Notes under the pieces: model-generated
What the model was told of the DNA's origin: nothing
The model's database searches: none
What the model saw: the letters and a program-made list of their open reading frames with translations, nothing else
Assembly: GCF_001427225.1 (NCBI RefSeq)
Contig: NZ_LMFH01000001.1
Location: 348,330 to 412,329, forward strand
Source of the DNA: Lysobacter sp. Root494
Lineage (GTDB): Bacteria > Pseudomonadota > Gammaproteobacteria > Xanthomonadales > Xanthomonadaceae
Length of the DNA: 64,000 nt
Direction: 5' to 3'
Program-made: the position numbers and the translations under genes
Part shown: positions 54,053 to 63,581 of the stretch, one piece after another
Layout of the letters: every line of letters begins with the position of its first letter
How positions within the stretch are numbered: the first letter of the stretch is position 1

Positions 54053-54823
54053 TCAGTCCTCCAGCACGGTGAAGCCGTGGCGGCGGAACACCGCGGCGGC
54101 CTGTGGCGTGTGCAGATGATTCAGGAAGGCCGCCGCTTCCGGGCGTGCGTTCTTCACCAGCGCGAAGGGATACACGATCGGCGCATGGGTGTGGGCGGGG
54201 AACGCCGCAAGCACTTCGACCTTGCGGCTGATGCGCGCATCGCTCGCGTAGACGATGCCCGCACCGCATTCGCCGCGTTCGACGAACGCCAATGCGGTGC
54301 GCACGTCGTCGGCGCCGACGATGCGCGGCTGCAGCGATTGCCACCAGCCGAGTTTCTCAAGGGCTTGTTTCGCGTAGATGCCCACCGGCACGACATCGGG
54401 CTCGCCGGTGCACAACTTCCCCTTGAAGGCATCGGCGATGCGGAAGCCGGCTTGCATCTTCGCGTCGAAGCGGTGGCCCTTCGGCGCGATCAGCACCAGC
54501 GTATTGCCGAGCATCTCGACGCGTGAGTTGCGGTCGATGCGATTGCGCGCGTCGAGGTAATCCATCCACTTGCGATCGGCGGACGCGAACAGGTCTGCGG
54601 GCGCGCCGGCTTCGATCTGCTTCGCGAGCGTCGATGACGCGCCGAAGGCGAGGACGGGCCGCGGATGGCCGGCGCGTTGCCACTGCGTCGCGATCTCCTC
54701 GAGCGCGTTGGTCAGGCTGGCGGCGGCGAAGACGCGCGCCGGTGTTTCGGCCACGCGGCCGGCGGCTTGCGGCGAACCGCAGAGCAGCAGGGCGAGGAGC
54801 AGGACGAGGCGGAAGGGGGACAT
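54053..54823 (-). CDS. modA: Molybdate-binding periplasmic protein ModA
   Basis: 256 residues from ATG 54823, which starts a clear signal peptide (F-R-L-V-L-L-L-A-L-L-L-C, cleavage near Q-A-A-G). Mature A-A-A-S-L-T-N-A-L-E-E-I, G-A-S-S-T-L-A-K-Q-I-E-A-G-A-P-A-D-L-F-A-S-A-D and V-Y-A-S-D-A are ModA family motifs that hold molybdate/tungstate. First gene of modABC. Its promoter would lie in the repeat-rich 54824-55507 region; no clear ModE site was found. Confidence 0.94.
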   Translation of the reverse strand: MSPFRLVLLLALLLCGSPQAAGRVAETPARVFAAASLTNALEEIATQWQRAGHPRPVLAFGASSTLAKQIEAGAPADLFASADRKWMDYLDARNRIDRNSRVEMLGNTLVLIAPKGHRFDAKMQAGFRIADAFKGKLCTGEPDVVPVGIYAKQALEKLGWWQSLQPRIVGADDVRTALAFVERGECGAGIVYASDARISRKVEVLAAFPAHTHAPIVYPFALVKNARPEAAAFLNHLHTPQAAAVFRRHGFTVLED

Positions 54824-54908
54824 GAAGAAACCGCGCGGAGGTCGGTGGATTCTGCCGCAGTGCAGGGCATTGAACCCCGGGAGCGAGGCCAGGTGTGTCG
54901 TGAATGCC

Positions 54909-54996
54909 GTAACCCGGGGAAGCAAAGCGCACCCGGGATGCCTTTCTCTCCGGAGGGAGACGCCCCGGGTGCGCGCGATGCGCTTGTTCGGGTTAC
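54909..54996. repeat. Imperfect 88-bp inverted repeat
   Basis: The left arm GTAACCCGGGGAAGC...GCGCACCCGGG (54909-54937) is matched, inverted, by CCCGGGTGCGC...TTGTTCGGGTTAC (to 54996) around a centre of about 25 bases. Such 'GGGTTAC ... GTAACCC' palindromes are a known class of short intergenic elements in gammaproteobacteria. It lies between modA and the tandem array. Confidence 0.7.
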
Positions 54997-55053
54997 CTCG
55001 CTACCGGCAGGCTCCGCGGCCGTGCTGGGGGATGCCGACCGCATGGGGTGTGT

Positions 55054-55481
55054 GACCCCATCGTTAGGGTCTGAAGGTCGATCACATGGGCTCCGCGACC
55101 CCATCGTTGGGGTCCGAAAGTCGATCACATGGGCTCTGCGACCCCATCGCTGGGGTCGGAAGGTCGATCACATGGGTTCCGCGACCCCATCGTTGGGGTC
55201 CGAAGGTCGATCACATGGGTTCCGCGACCCCATCGTTGGGGTCGGAAGGTCGATCACATGGGCTCTGCGACCCCATCGTTTGGGGTCCGAAGATCGATCA
55301 CATGGGCTCCGCGACCCATCGTTGGGGTCCGAAAGTCGATCACATGGGGTGCGCGACCCCATCGCTGGGGTGCGACGGTCGATCACATGGGCTCCGCGAC
55401 CCCATCGTTGGGGTCGGAAAGTCGATCACATGGGGTCCGCGACCCCATCGCAGGGGTCGGAAGGTCGATCACAGGGTTCGC
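55054..55481. repeat. 43-bp tandem array, about ten units
   Basis: Unit starts: 55054, 55097, 55140, 55183, 55226, 55269, 55313, 55355, 55398, 55441. Eight units are exactly 43 bp, one 44, one 42 or shorter at the end. Each begins with hairpin GACCCCATCGTTGGGGTC and continues CGAAGGTCGATCACATGG then GNTCCGC. Units differ at few positions (for example C/T at base 11 and G/C at 19). There are no spacers. Since 43 is not a multiple of three, all frames read through as a rotating 43-residue repeat, but there is no ribosome-binding site or sensible start. The 684-bp gap 54824-55507 has no gene. Confidence 0.92.
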
Positions 55482-55507
55482 AATCCCGTCGTCGGACCCC
55501 GGAATGG

Positions 55508-58500
55508 CTACGGAAGGGGCGGATCCCGCAGCGCCGACGGCTCGGTGTCCGCCGCGACCGCCTCGGCATCCAGCCAAGCCCGCAGTTCCGCAGGGAAATC
55601 GAAGCTGGTGGCATGCAGCTCCGGTTCGCGCATCAGCACCTTGTGCGCGGCGCGCTGTTCGGTGGCGGGCAATACCACCAGCCACGCGACTTCGCCGGCG
55701 GCCAGCGTGGCGACGGGCACTCCGTCGCGCCACAGCACGCGCGCGCCGAACTGGCGCGGCACCTTGGTGCCGGCGATGACGGTGCCGACGAGATTCAATG
55801 GATCCAGTGCGGAGAGCGCGAGCCACTCGCCGTCCGGCGTGCGCTTACGCATCTGCCGCAGTGCGGCGATCGCTTCGGGCAAGGCGAACTGTTCGCCGGA
55901 CAGTCCCGCGATGAAGCGGCCGCCGCGGATCTCGCCGCGGGCTTCGAGGCGGTGGTAGACGCGCAGCAGGTCGCGCCACGGCGGCAGCCACGGCGCCTCG
56001 CGTTCGAGGATGCGCCAGCACACCACGCCGTAGCGGCGCAGCAAGGTGCGGGCGATGTGGTCGAGGGTATCGGCATCGGGCTTTTGCTTTTGCCCGTCAT
56101 CCCCGCGAAGGCGGGGATCCAGCGACTTTTGCGCTTTGGCCGCGGAAGCCAAAGGCACTGGATCCCCGCCTTCGCGGGGATGACGAGCTTGAGAGCGGCG
56201 CGTCAGCGTCCAGCGCCCCGCATCCTCGATGCCCATCAGCGCCGCGCGCCGGCCGCGCCGTCCGCGGCCTTCGAACGCACTGGGCCGCTTCGATTGCGGC
56301 ACCAGCAACGCGCGCAGGCCCGCGTAGCTGTCGCAGGTCACGCGGCCGCGCGCGACGAGTTCGGCCAAGGCATCTTCCAGTTCGGTGTGCAACAGGTGCG
56401 CGCCCGCGACCAGCTCGTCGAAGAACGAGGCGCCGTGGTCCTTGAGGTAATCGGCGACGCGCTGCGCGCGCGACGACAGCGCAGGGCCGTCGTCGAGCGC
56501 GCCGGCGGTGAGCGGCGTCCACAACGGCAGGTGGCGGCGCGGCAGCAGCACGATGGGCGTGGCGCGCACCGGCGCGGTGCGGCCGTTGCCGGCGGCTTCG
56601 GACGATGCGCCGCGCAGGCGCGTCCAGGCGATGCGGCCTGCGGTGCACAGGTCGTCGAGCCAGGAGATCGAATAGTCGTTGACGCGCGCCGGCAGCAGTT
56701 CGCCTTCCCACGCCGCGGCGGGCGCCTCGAAGCCTTCCAGTTGCGCGAGCACGCCGGCCAGCGCTTCGGGTCCGCTTACGCGCGCCGACTTCGACACGCG
56801 CTGCCACTCGAACAGGAAGCGCATGAAGTCGCGGGGTTCGACCGGTTCGATCTCGCGGCGCAGCTTGCCGATGGTGTAGCGGTGGATGCGCGCGAGCAGG
56901 TGGCGTTCGCACCATTCCTCTTCGATGGCGTGCGGCGAAAAGCGGCCGCGCATCACGTAGCCCTCGGTTTCGAGCTTCACCAGGGCGAAATCGATGTCCG
57001 ATTGCGGCAGTGCGAGCGAAGTGGCGAGTGTTGCCGCGGGCGTGGGGCCCAGACCGGTGAGCCGCGAACGCAACAGTTCGACCAGCGCGTCTTCGCGCGT
57101 CCAGGTTTCCTGCGCGAATTCGGCGGGCGCTTCGATGGCGGGCTCGCGCCTTACCTGCGGATGCACGGCGTCGGCCTGCGGCAGGCGCTCGGCGGCGAAC
57201 CACAATTCCTGTAGGAGCGGCCCCGGCCGCGACTCCGCGTCGTCCAGCTGCAGCGGATTCCCTCTGTCGGCGGTCGCGTCCGAGGCCGCTCCTACGATAA
57301 GGCGCGTGGCGCGATGGTCTTTTGCCAGCCGCTGGAGCCAGTCCGTCCACGCGTGCGCCTCCGCATCCTCCTGCGTGATGCAGCCCAGACCCATGAGCGC
57401 GTCGTGCATCTCGTCGGCGTTGCGCACCTGCGGCCAGGCCTGTTCGCGCACTTCCTCGATCGCAGCCGAGTCGAGGCGGCCGAGATCGTCCGCGCTGTCG
57501 GCATCGGCGTAACGACGCGCCATCACTGCCTGCGTGCGGCGTTCTTCCAGCGGTGCGTCGTCGAGGAACGCGTACGGCCGTGCATTCAGCGCTTCCGCGG
57601 CGAACGGCGACGGCGCGGTGAGATCGCGCGCGACGACGTCGACTTCGCCGCTCTCCATCTTCCGCAACAGTTCCAGCCAGCCTTCGGTGTCCATCGCCTC
57701 GTGCAGGCAGTCGTCCAGCGTCTGCGCGACGAGCGGATGGTCGGGCACCTCGCGTTCGCCGACGATGTTTTCCTGGCACGCGACCTGATCGGGGAACACC
57801 GTCGCCAGCAGGTCCTCCGACTTCATGCGCTGCAGCTGCGGGGCGACCTTCTTGCCGCCGATGAAGCGCGGCAGCGCGAGCGCGGTGGTGGCGTTCCATC
57901 GCCAGCGCACGCCGAACAGCGGCGCGTCGAGCAGCGCCTGGATGAGGATGTCTTCAGCCGACGAGGAATGCAGGTATTTCGATACTTCGATCAGCGGGAA
58001 GCTGTGGCTGGTCGAGAGCGACAGCACGATCGCGTCTTCGGTCGCCGCGGCCTGCAATTCGAAATTGAACTTGCGGCAGAAGCGCTTGCGCAGCGCGAGG
58101 CCCCAGGCGCGATTGAGGCGGCTGCCGTAGGGCGAGTGGATGATCAGCTGGGTGCCGCCGGATTCGTCGAAGAAGCGCTCCAGGACGATGGTCTGCTGGG
58201 TGGGCATGACGCCGGTCGAGGCCTGCTGGCGGCCGAGATAGTCGGCGAGCTGCAGGGCGGCGGGGGGCGTGAGGCCGACCTCGTCCACCAGCCAGCGCGC
58301 GGCTTTTGCAATCGCCCCTTCGTTGAACAGCACGTTGGCGACCTGTGCGGCGGAAGCGGCTTCCTCCGCTTGCGCGGGCGCGCCTGTGTCGTTGTGCGAA
58401 GACGGGAGTACAGCGCTTTGCGCGGGAGCCGGGGTCACGCGCGAAGCGACTTCCTCGCGCAGGCGCGACACGCCCCGCGACAACTCATTGCTGCGTCCGG

Positions 58501-60223
58501 GAGCCTCGCCCAGCCAGAACGGAATACTCGGCGGCATGCCCTGTGCGTCTTCCACGCGCACGCGGCCGGGCTCCACGCGCAGGATGCGGTAGCTGGCGTT
58601 GCCGAGCTGGAAGATGTCGCCGGCGATGCTCTCGATGGCGAAGTCTTCGTTGATCGTGCCGATGTTCTGCGACTGCGGTTCGAGCACGACGCTGTAGTCG
58701 GCCATGTCGGGAATCGTGCCGCCCGACATCACCGCGGTCATGCGCCCGCCCGCGCGGCCGCGCAGGCGCTTGTGCACGGCATCGCGGTGCAGGTAACCGG
58801 CGCGCGTGCCGCGGCGCGTGGTGAAGCCATCCGCCAGCATCTTCACGACCGCATCGAAATCCTTGCGTTCGAGCTTCGCGTACGGCCAGGCGCGGCGGAA
58901 CCACTCGTAGAGCGCGTCCTCTTCCCATTCGCGCGCGGCGCATTCGGCGACGATCTGCTGTGCGAGCACGTCGAGCGGCGCGGGCGGGATGATCACCGCG
59001 TCGAGTTCGCCACGGCGCACGCAGTCGAGCAGCGCGGCGCATTCGGCCAGGTCGTCGCGCGAGGACGGGAACAGCCGTCCCTTCGGCACGCCACCGACAT
59101 GGTGGCCGGAACGGCCGACGCGCTGCAGGAAGGCGGCGATCGCGCGCGGCGAACCGAGCTGGCAGACGAGGTCGACGTCGCCGATGTCGATGCCCAGTTC
59201 GAGCGATGCGGTCGCGACCAGCACCTTGAGCTGGCCGCTCTTCAGGCGTTGCTCGGCGTCGAGGCGCAGCTCCTTGGCGAGGCTGCCATGGTGCGCGGCG
59301 ACGTGTTCCTTGCCGAGGCGCTCGCCGAGGTGGCGCGCGGCGCGTTCGGCCATGCGCCGTGTGTTGACGAAGACGAGGGTGGTCGAGTGCTGTTCGACCA
59401 GCTCGGCCAAGCGCGTGTAGACCTGCTCCCACTGGTCGTTCGACATCACCGCTTGCAGCGGCGTCGGTGGTACTTCCAGCGCGAGGTCGCGCTGTTTCGC
59501 GTAGCCGATGTCGATGATTTCGCAGTCGGGTTGATTGTCGTTGTCGACATAGGCGCTGCCGACAAGGAAACGTGCGACTTCGTCGATCGGTTTCTGCGTC
59601 GCGGACAGGCCGACGCGCGTGAGACGGCGCCCGCACAGCGCTTCCAGACGCTCCAGCGACAATGAAAGATGGCTGCCGCGCTTGCTCGCGGCCACCGCGT
59701 GGATTTCGTCGACGATCACCGTGCGCGCCGTCGCCAGCATCGCGCGGCCGGAGTCGGAACCCAGCAGCACGTACAGCGATTCGGGCGTGGTGACCAGGAT
59801 GTGCGGCGGCTTCTTGCGCAGCTGCGCGCGTTCGCCCTGCGGCGTGTCGCCGGTGCGCACGGCGGTGCGGATCTCGACGTCGGGCAGGCCCTGGCGCGCG
59901 AGTTCTTCGCGGATGCCTTCGAGCGGCGCTTCGAGGTTGAGGTGGATGTCGTTCGACAGCGCCTTCAAGGGCGAGATGTAGACGACGTGGGTTTCGTCCG
60001 ACAGGCCCTGCGCCAGGCCCTCGCGTACCAGCGCGTCGATCGCGGACATGAAGGCGGTGAGCGTCTTGCCCGAGCCGGTCGGCGCGGCCACCAGGGTGTG
60101 GCGGCCGGAACGGATCGCCGGCCAGGCCAGTGCCTGCGCTTCGGTCGGGCCGGGGAAGGCGCGCTCGAACCATGCGGCGACGGCAGGATGAAAACCAGCA
60201 AGGGGGGAAGCGGACTGCGACAC
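55508..60223 (-). CDS. lhr: Lhr-family ATP-dependent helicase
   Basis: About 1571 residues from GTG 60223 ([13 protein letters not shown]), preceded by GGGA ten bases away; an ATG thirty codons upstream is less likely. Helicase core: Walker [10 protein letters not shown] at 46-54, D-E-I-H at 172-175, S-A-T at 207-209, then the second RecA domain with R-V-G-R-S-G-H, the winged helix and the DEAD/H-associated domains, and the long Lhr C-terminal region. Lhr unwinds DNA:RNA and DNA forks in repair. Two different palindromic repeats are carried in frame (residues about 976-1004 and 1346-1376), without disrupting the frame. Confidence 0.92.
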   Translation of the reverse strand: MSQSASPLAGFHPAVAAWFERAFPGPTEAQALAWPAIRSGRHTLVAAPTGSGKTLTAFMSAIDALVREGLAQGLSDETHVVYISPLKALSNDIHLNLEAPLEGIREELARQGLPDVEIRTAVRTGDTPQGERAQLRKKPPHILVTTPESLYVLLGSDSGRAMLATARTVIVDEIHAVAASKRGSHLSLSLERLEALCGRRLTRVGLSATQKPIDEVARFLVGSAYVDNDNQPDCEIIDIGYAKQRDLALEVPPTPLQAVMSNDQWEQVYTRLAELVEQHSTTLVFVNTRRMAERAARHLGERLGKEHVAAHHGSLAKELRLDAEQRLKSGQLKVLVATASLELGIDIGDVDLVCQLGSPRAIAAFLQRVGRSGHHVGGVPKGRLFPSSRDDLAECAALLDCVRRGELDAVIIPPAPLDVLAQQIVAECAAREWEEDALYEWFRRAWPYAKLERKDFDAVVKMLADGFTTRRGTRAGYLHRDAVHKRLRGRAGGRMTAVMSGGTIPDMADYSVVLEPQSQNIGTINEDFAIESIAGDIFQLGNASYRILRVEPGRVRVEDAQGMPPSIPFWLGEAPGRSNELSRGVSRLREEVASRVTPAPAQSAVLPSSHNDTGAPAQAEEAASAAQVANVLFNEGAIAKAARWLVDEVGLTPPAALQLADYLGRQQASTGVMPTQQTIVLERFFDESGGTQLIIHSPYGSRLNRAWGLALRKRFCRKFNFELQAAATEDAIVLSLSTSHSFPLIEVSKYLHSSSAEDILIQALLDAPLFGVRWRWNATTALALPRFIGGKKVAPQLQRMKSEDLLATVFPDQVACQENIVGEREVPDHPLVAQTLDDCLHEAMDTEGWLELLRKMESGEVDVVARDLTAPSPFAAEALNARPYAFLDDAPLEERRTQAVMARRYADADSADDLGRLDSAAIEEVREQAWPQVRNADEMHDALMGLGCITQEDAEAHAWTDWLQRLAKDHRATRLIVGAASDATADRGNPLQLDDAESRPGPLLQELWFAAERLPQADAVHPQVRREPAIEAPAEFAQETWTREDALVELLRSRLTGLGPTPAATLATSLALPQSDIDFALVKLETEGYVMRGRFSPHAIEEEWCERHLLARIHRYTIGKLRREIEPVEPRDFMRFLFEWQRVSKSARVSGPEALAGVLAQLEGFEAPAAAWEGELLPARVNDYSISWLDDLCTAGRIAWTRLRGASSEAAGNGRTAPVRATPIVLLPRRHLPLWTPLTAGALDDGPALSSRAQRVADYLKDHGASFFDELVAGAHLLHTELEDALAELVARGRVTCDSYAGLRALLVPQSKRPSAFEGRGRRGRRAALMGIEDAGRWTLTRRSQARHPREGGDPVPLASAAKAQKSLDPRLRGDDGQKQKPDADTLDHIARTLLRRYGVVCWRILEREAPWLPPWRDLLRVYHRLEARGEIRGGRFIAGLSGEQFALPEAIAALRQMRKRTPDGEWLALSALDPLNLVGTVIAGTKVPRQFGARVLWRDGVPVATLAAGEVAWLVVLPATEQRAAHKVLMREPELHATSFDFPAELRAWLDAEAVAADTEPSALRDPPLP
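56095..56185. repeat. Dispersed repeat inverted pair inside lhr, in frame
   Basis: Two 28-bp inverted module A copies, first CGTCATCCCCGCGAAG... (56095-56122), second ending TTCGCGGGGATGACG (56185), with a 35-base centre. In the minus-strand reading frame it encodes R-H-P-R-E-G-G-D-P...[11 protein letters not shown] in the C-terminal region of Lhr. Confidence 0.9.
57211..57295. repeat. REP-like GTAGGAGCGGCC inverted pair inside lhr, in frame
   Basis: GTAGGAGCGGCCCCGGCCGC (57211) and GGCCGCTCCTAC (ending 57295) form an inverted doublet of about 85 bp, the well-known Pseudomonas/Xanthomonas REP core. It is translated within Lhr as V-G-A-A-S-D-A-T ... S-R-P-G-P-L-L-Q. Confidence 0.88.
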
Positions 60224-60411
60224 CTGGTCATTATCCCGCCGCCGCGCGGGCGGGGCCTGAATGGTGGGGGCGCCGCCGTCAAAGGTGAAGTTCAGGCGGA
60301 TTTGGCCGTGCATCGGGTGAGGATGCGGGGGCGGTGTCTCATGTTGTGAGACGGGGTGTGTTGCAGTTGATTGGCGAACAGCCAGAGCTTCCGCGCCTGA
60401 AGGCGCGGGTC

Positions 60412-60590
60412 ACTTTCTCTTGCTTGCCCAAGAGAAAGTAACCAAAGAGAAGGCACCCCGCATGCTCGCGCCCTCCGCTTCGCTCCGGGTCCGCGGACGG
60501 GCCGGGGTTTTTCGACAGGACATCCGTGTCCTGTCGAAAAACGCGCGGCATCCATGCCGCGCGCCCTGCGGGCCTGATCCGTCCCGCCCG
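60412..60590. repeat. Compound palindromic element upstream of lhr and the esterase
   Basis: In the 536-bp gap 60224-60759, which has no gene, three parts are seen. (1) ACTTTCTCTTG / CAAGAGAAAGT, an 11-bp stem with loop CTTGCC (60412-60439). (2) GTTTTTCGACAGGACA and its exact complement around TCCG (60507-60542), a 16-bp stem. (3) CATCCATGCCGCGCGCC and TGCGGGCCTGATCC (60549-60585), again present, diverged, at 63474-63510. This composite recalls a dispersed xanthomonad intergenic sequence. Confidence 0.7.
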
Positions 60591-60759
60591 CCGCTGCGCC
60601 ACGGGGCCCGTGACGAACAAAGGCAAGGACAAAGGCGCTCTTGCCGCTTCGCAGTTCTTCGTGATCATTGCCGCAAAGCGTGCCGGCAAGCCCGGCACCT
60701 ACGACAGATTGTCTGCCCACGCTGGCAAGCGCCGGCGTCTGGCCCCCACAATGCCTCGC

Positions 60760-61458
60760 ATGAACGATTCCGCGACCGCCCTGCTCGAAACCGTCGAACA
60801 CGCAACCGGCCCCGCGCCCGAATGGAGCGTGCTGTGGTTGCACGGCCTGGGCGCCGACGGCAACGACTTCGCCCCGATCGTGCCCGAACTGGTGCGCAAT
60901 GGTTGGCCCGCGCTGCGTTTCGTCTTCCCCCACGCCCCGGTGCGCGCGGTGACGATCAACAACGGGGTGCGCATGCGCGCCTGGTACGACATCCGCGACA
61001 TGAATCTCGCCAATCGCGCCGACGAAGCCGGTGTCGACGAATCCGTCGCGCAGACCGAAGCCTTGATCGTGCGCGAAGTCGAACGCGGCATTCCTGCTTC
61101 GCGCCTGCTGCTGGCCGGCTTCTCGCAGGGTGGCGCCATCGCACTGGCGACCGCGTTGCGCCGTACCGAACCGCTCGCCGGCGTGATCGCGCTGTCGACG
61201 TATCTGCCGATGGCCGAGCGCCTGGTGAAGGAGACGACGCCGGCGGCACCCACGCAGCCGCTGTTCATGGCGCACGGCCAGTTCGATCCGGTGGTGCCGT
61301 ATGCCGGCGGCGACCTCAGTGCGCGCAAGTTGCGCGAACTCGGCTTCACCGTCGACTGGCACGCGTATCCGATGGCGCACCAGGTGTGCGCGGAGGAGAT
61401 CCGCGATCTCGGCGACTGGATGGCGCACCGCTTCGCTTCCGCACAAACGCCTGGCTGA
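60760..61458 (+). CDS. Alpha/beta-hydrolase, carboxylesterase/YpfH-like
   Basis: 232 residues from ATG 60760 (an ATG three codons earlier is possible). L-H-G-L-G-A-D-G-N-D-F is the oxyanion-hole region, G-F-S-Q-G-G-A the nucleophile elbow (Ser in the middle), G-Q-F-D-P-V-V-P the acid and P-M-A-H-Q-V the His, forming the full triad of the phospholipase/carboxylesterase (YpfH/EstB) family. These soluble enzymes hydrolyse short acyl esters or lysophospholipids. It ends 10 bases before the algZ-like gene, probably co-transcribed. Confidence 0.92.
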   Translation: MNDSATALLETVEHATGPAPEWSVLWLHGLGADGNDFAPIVPELVRNGWPALRFVFPHAPVRAVTINNGVRMRAWYDIRDMNLANRADEAGVDESVAQTEALIVREVERGIPASRLLLAGFSQGGAIALATALRRTEPLAGVIALSTYLPMAERLVKETTPAAPTQPLFMAHGQFDPVVPYAGGDLSARKLRELGFTVDWHAYPMAHQVCAEEIRDLGDWMAHRFASAQTPG

Positions 61459-61468
61459 TCACCCACCC

Positions 61469-62575
61469 ATGGCCCCCCGCGACCCGCAGGAACCCTGGCT
61501 ACCCGACCTGTGCCGGTTGCCGCGCCTCGCGGTGATGCTGGGCATGGCCGAGCTCGTGGTAGTGGTGCTCGCGCTCGCCCCGGGCGGCGTGCATTGGGAC
61601 CTGGAACGCTTCGTCACTGCCAGCGGCTTTTCGCTGTGGCTCGCACTCACTGCATCGGTGTTGCTGTGCGTGTCGCGGCACCAGCTGTCGCGCCTTTCGC
61701 AGCCGGTGGGCACGGCGCTCGCATTGCTGGGCGGCGGCGCGATCGCGGCGCTGGGCGCGTCCATGGCCCACGTGATCGATACCAGCCTCGGTTACGGACT
61801 GGTGCCGCACAACGTGTCGATGCTCCGCTTCGTGTGGGGCTCGGCGGCGATGACGACGCTGATCGTCGCGGTCGTGTTGCGCTACCTGTACGTGAACGAC
61901 GCCTGGGCCGCGCAGGTGCGTGCCAGCGCGCGCGCCGAAGCCGATGCATTGCAGGCGAGGATCAAGCCGCACTTCCTCTTCAACAGCATGAACACCATCG
62001 CCGGCCTGGTGCGCAGCAACCCGGCGGTGGCCGAGCGCGCGGTGCTCGACCTCTCCGACCTGTTCCGCGCCGCACTCGGTGCGGGCGAATCCGATTCCAC
62101 CCTGCGCGAGGAAGTGGAGCTGTGCGAGCGCTACTTCGCCATCGAGCAGCTGCGCCTCGGGGAACGCCTGCGCGTCGTCTGGCGCCGCGCCGACCTGCTG
62201 CCGTGGCGCATGCCGATGCCGCGCCTGGTGCTGCAGCCATTGCTGGAGAACGCGGTGCTGCACGGCGTCTCGCGCCTGCCGGGTGGGGGTGAGATCGAAG
62301 TCGAACTCGCCCAGGTCGGCGACGAACTCGCGATCTGCATCCGCAATCCAGCGCCGCCGCCGCGCGAGGGCGACATCCTGCCTACCCTGGGCAACGGGTA
62401 CGTGACCGATGGAGGCAGGCCCGCCGGCAACCGTCACGCGCAGCAGAGCATCGCCCAGCGGCTTCGTTACGCCTATGGCCCGCGCGCCCGGATGACCGCG
62501 GCGTGGAACGAGGGCTACTATCAGGTCGATCTTCGGCTGCCGATCATCACCGGCAGCATCGGCGCCGCCGCGTGA
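61469..62575 (+). CDS. algZ: LytS/AlgZ-type sensor histidine kinase
   Basis: 368 residues from ATG 61469. Four to five hydrophobic helices (about 25-140) are followed by a His_kinase domain: K-P-H-F-L-F-N-S-M-N-T-I (phosphorylated His in the H-box), and the N-box L-L-E-N-A-V-L-H-G-V of the ATP-binding domain. No long periplasmic sensor loop is present. Followed by an AlgR-like regulator 60 bases later and by hemC, the Pseudomonas algZ-algR-hemC order, so it probably controls type IV pili or exopolysaccharide related genes as AlgZ/FimS does. Confidence 0.88.
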   Translation: MAPRDPQEPWLPDLCRLPRLAVMLGMAELVVVVLALAPGGVHWDLERFVTASGFSLWLALTASVLLCVSRHQLSRLSQPVGTALALLGGGAIAALGASMAHVIDTSLGYGLVPHNVSMLRFVWGSAAMTTLIVAVVLRYLYVNDAWAAQVRASARAEADALQARIKPHFLFNSMNTIAGLVRSNPAVAERAVLDLSDLFRAALGAGESDSTLREEVELCERYFAIEQLRLGERLRVVWRRADLLPWRMPMPRLVLQPLLENAVLHGVSRLPGGGEIEVELAQVGDELAICIRNPAPPPREGDILPTLGNGYVTDGGRPAGNRHAQQSIAQRLRYAYGPRARMTAAWNEGYYQVDLRLPIITGSIGAAA

Positions 62576-62635
62576 GTGGCAAGTCCAGGGTGGTCAAGTC
62601 ATGAGTTGCAAGGACACGGGAAGCAAGAGGACCGC

Positions 62636-63373
62636 ATGAAGGTAGTCATCGCCGACGACGAACCTCTGGCGCGCGAACGCCTGCGCGACCTGCTGGCCGA
62701 GATCAAGGGCGTGGAAGTCGTCGCTGACGCGGCCGACGGCCACGAAGCCCTGCACGCCTGCGCCACCCATCGACCGGATCTCGTGCTGCTCGACATCGCG
62801 ATGCCGGGCATCGACGGACTCGAAGCGGCACGCCATCTCGCCGCGTTCGAACCGCGCCCCGCCGTGGTCTTCTGCACCGCGTACGACGCGCATGCGCTGT
62901 CCGCCTTCGAAGCCGAAGCGATCGATTACCTGGTGAAGCCGGTCCGCCCCGAGCGCCTCGCCGCCGCGATCGAACGCGTGCGCACGTTCGCCGCAGGCCG
63001 CGGACAGGCGACGGCGGCCTCGAGCACGGCTCCCGTCCAGCGCCGCACCCACCTGTGCGCGCGCCTGCGCGGCAGCCTGCGGCTGATTCCAGTGGAGGAG
63101 GTGCACTACCTCCACGCCGAGGAGAAGTACGTCATCGTCCACCATGCGCGCGGCGAGGACCTGATCGAGGAGTCGCTGAAGTCGCTGGAGGAGGAATTCG
63201 GCGAACGCTTCGTCCGCATCCACCGCAACTGCCTGGTGGCGCGCCACGAAATCGTCGAACTCAAGCGCAGCCCCGATGGCCACGTGCAGGCGATGCTGCG
63301 GCATGGCAAGCAGCCGCTGGAAGTCAGCCGCCGCTGCGTGGCGGGGTTGCGGGATACGTTGAAGCATCTTTGA
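62636..63373 (+). CDS. algR: LytTR response regulator, AlgR type
   Basis: 245 residues from ATG 62636 with an AAGAGG ribosome-binding site. Receiver domain 1-120 with acidic D-D-E at 7-9, phosphorylated Asp in L-L-D-I-A-M-P-G (about 54) and K in L-V-K-P-V; LytTR DNA-binding domain about 140-245 (Y-L-H-A-E-E-K-Y-V, R-I-H-R-N-C-L-V). Partner of the kinase directly upstream. AlgR-type regulators bind CCGTTCGTC-like sites in Pseudomonas; no such site was checked across the window. Confidence 0.92.
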   Translation: MKVVIADDEPLARERLRDLLAEIKGVEVVADAADGHEALHACATHRPDLVLLDIAMPGIDGLEAARHLAAFEPRPAVVFCTAYDAHALSAFEAEAIDYLVKPVRPERLAAAIERVRTFAAGRGQATAASSTAPVQRRTHLCARLRGSLRLIPVEEVHYLHAEEKYVIVHHARGEDLIEESLKSLEEEFGERFVRIHRNCLVARHEIVELKRSPDGHVQAMLRHGKQPLEVSRRCVAGLRDTLKHL

Positions 63374-63424
63374 TCGTCGAGTAACTCTGGTCGTCGAGTA
63401 ACTCGTTGGCTTTTTGCCTTTGCT

Positions 63425-63452
63425 CGTCATTCCCGCGAAGGCGGGAATCCAG
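63425..63452. repeat. Module A copy of dispersed repeat
   Basis: One full module (CGTCATTCCCGCGAAGGCG then GGAATCCAG) in the gap between algR and hemC. A further stretch, CATCCATGTCGCGCACCGTG (from 63474), is a diverged copy of 60549-60585. Confidence 0.85.
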
Positions 63453-63581
63453 TGACTTTGGCTTTGCTTGCGCCATCCATGTCGCGCACCGTGCGGGCCT
63501 GGTCTGTCCTACAAAAACCGATTACCTGCTCATTCCCTGCGCGGGGGCGCTGCCGCTCGGCAGGCAGGCGATAATGTCCCC

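Noticed and set aside
55054-55481. CRISPR array
   Set aside because: Units are directly joined without spacers, and no cas gene is in the window.
54665-57214. 849-codon plus-strand open frame through the tandem array
   Set aside because: It is antisense to modA and lhr, has no start signal, and is open only because the 43-bp repeat and high GC avoid stops in all frames.
60507-60542. Rho-independent terminator
   Set aside because: The T-run is inside the stem, not after it, on either strand; no gene ends there.
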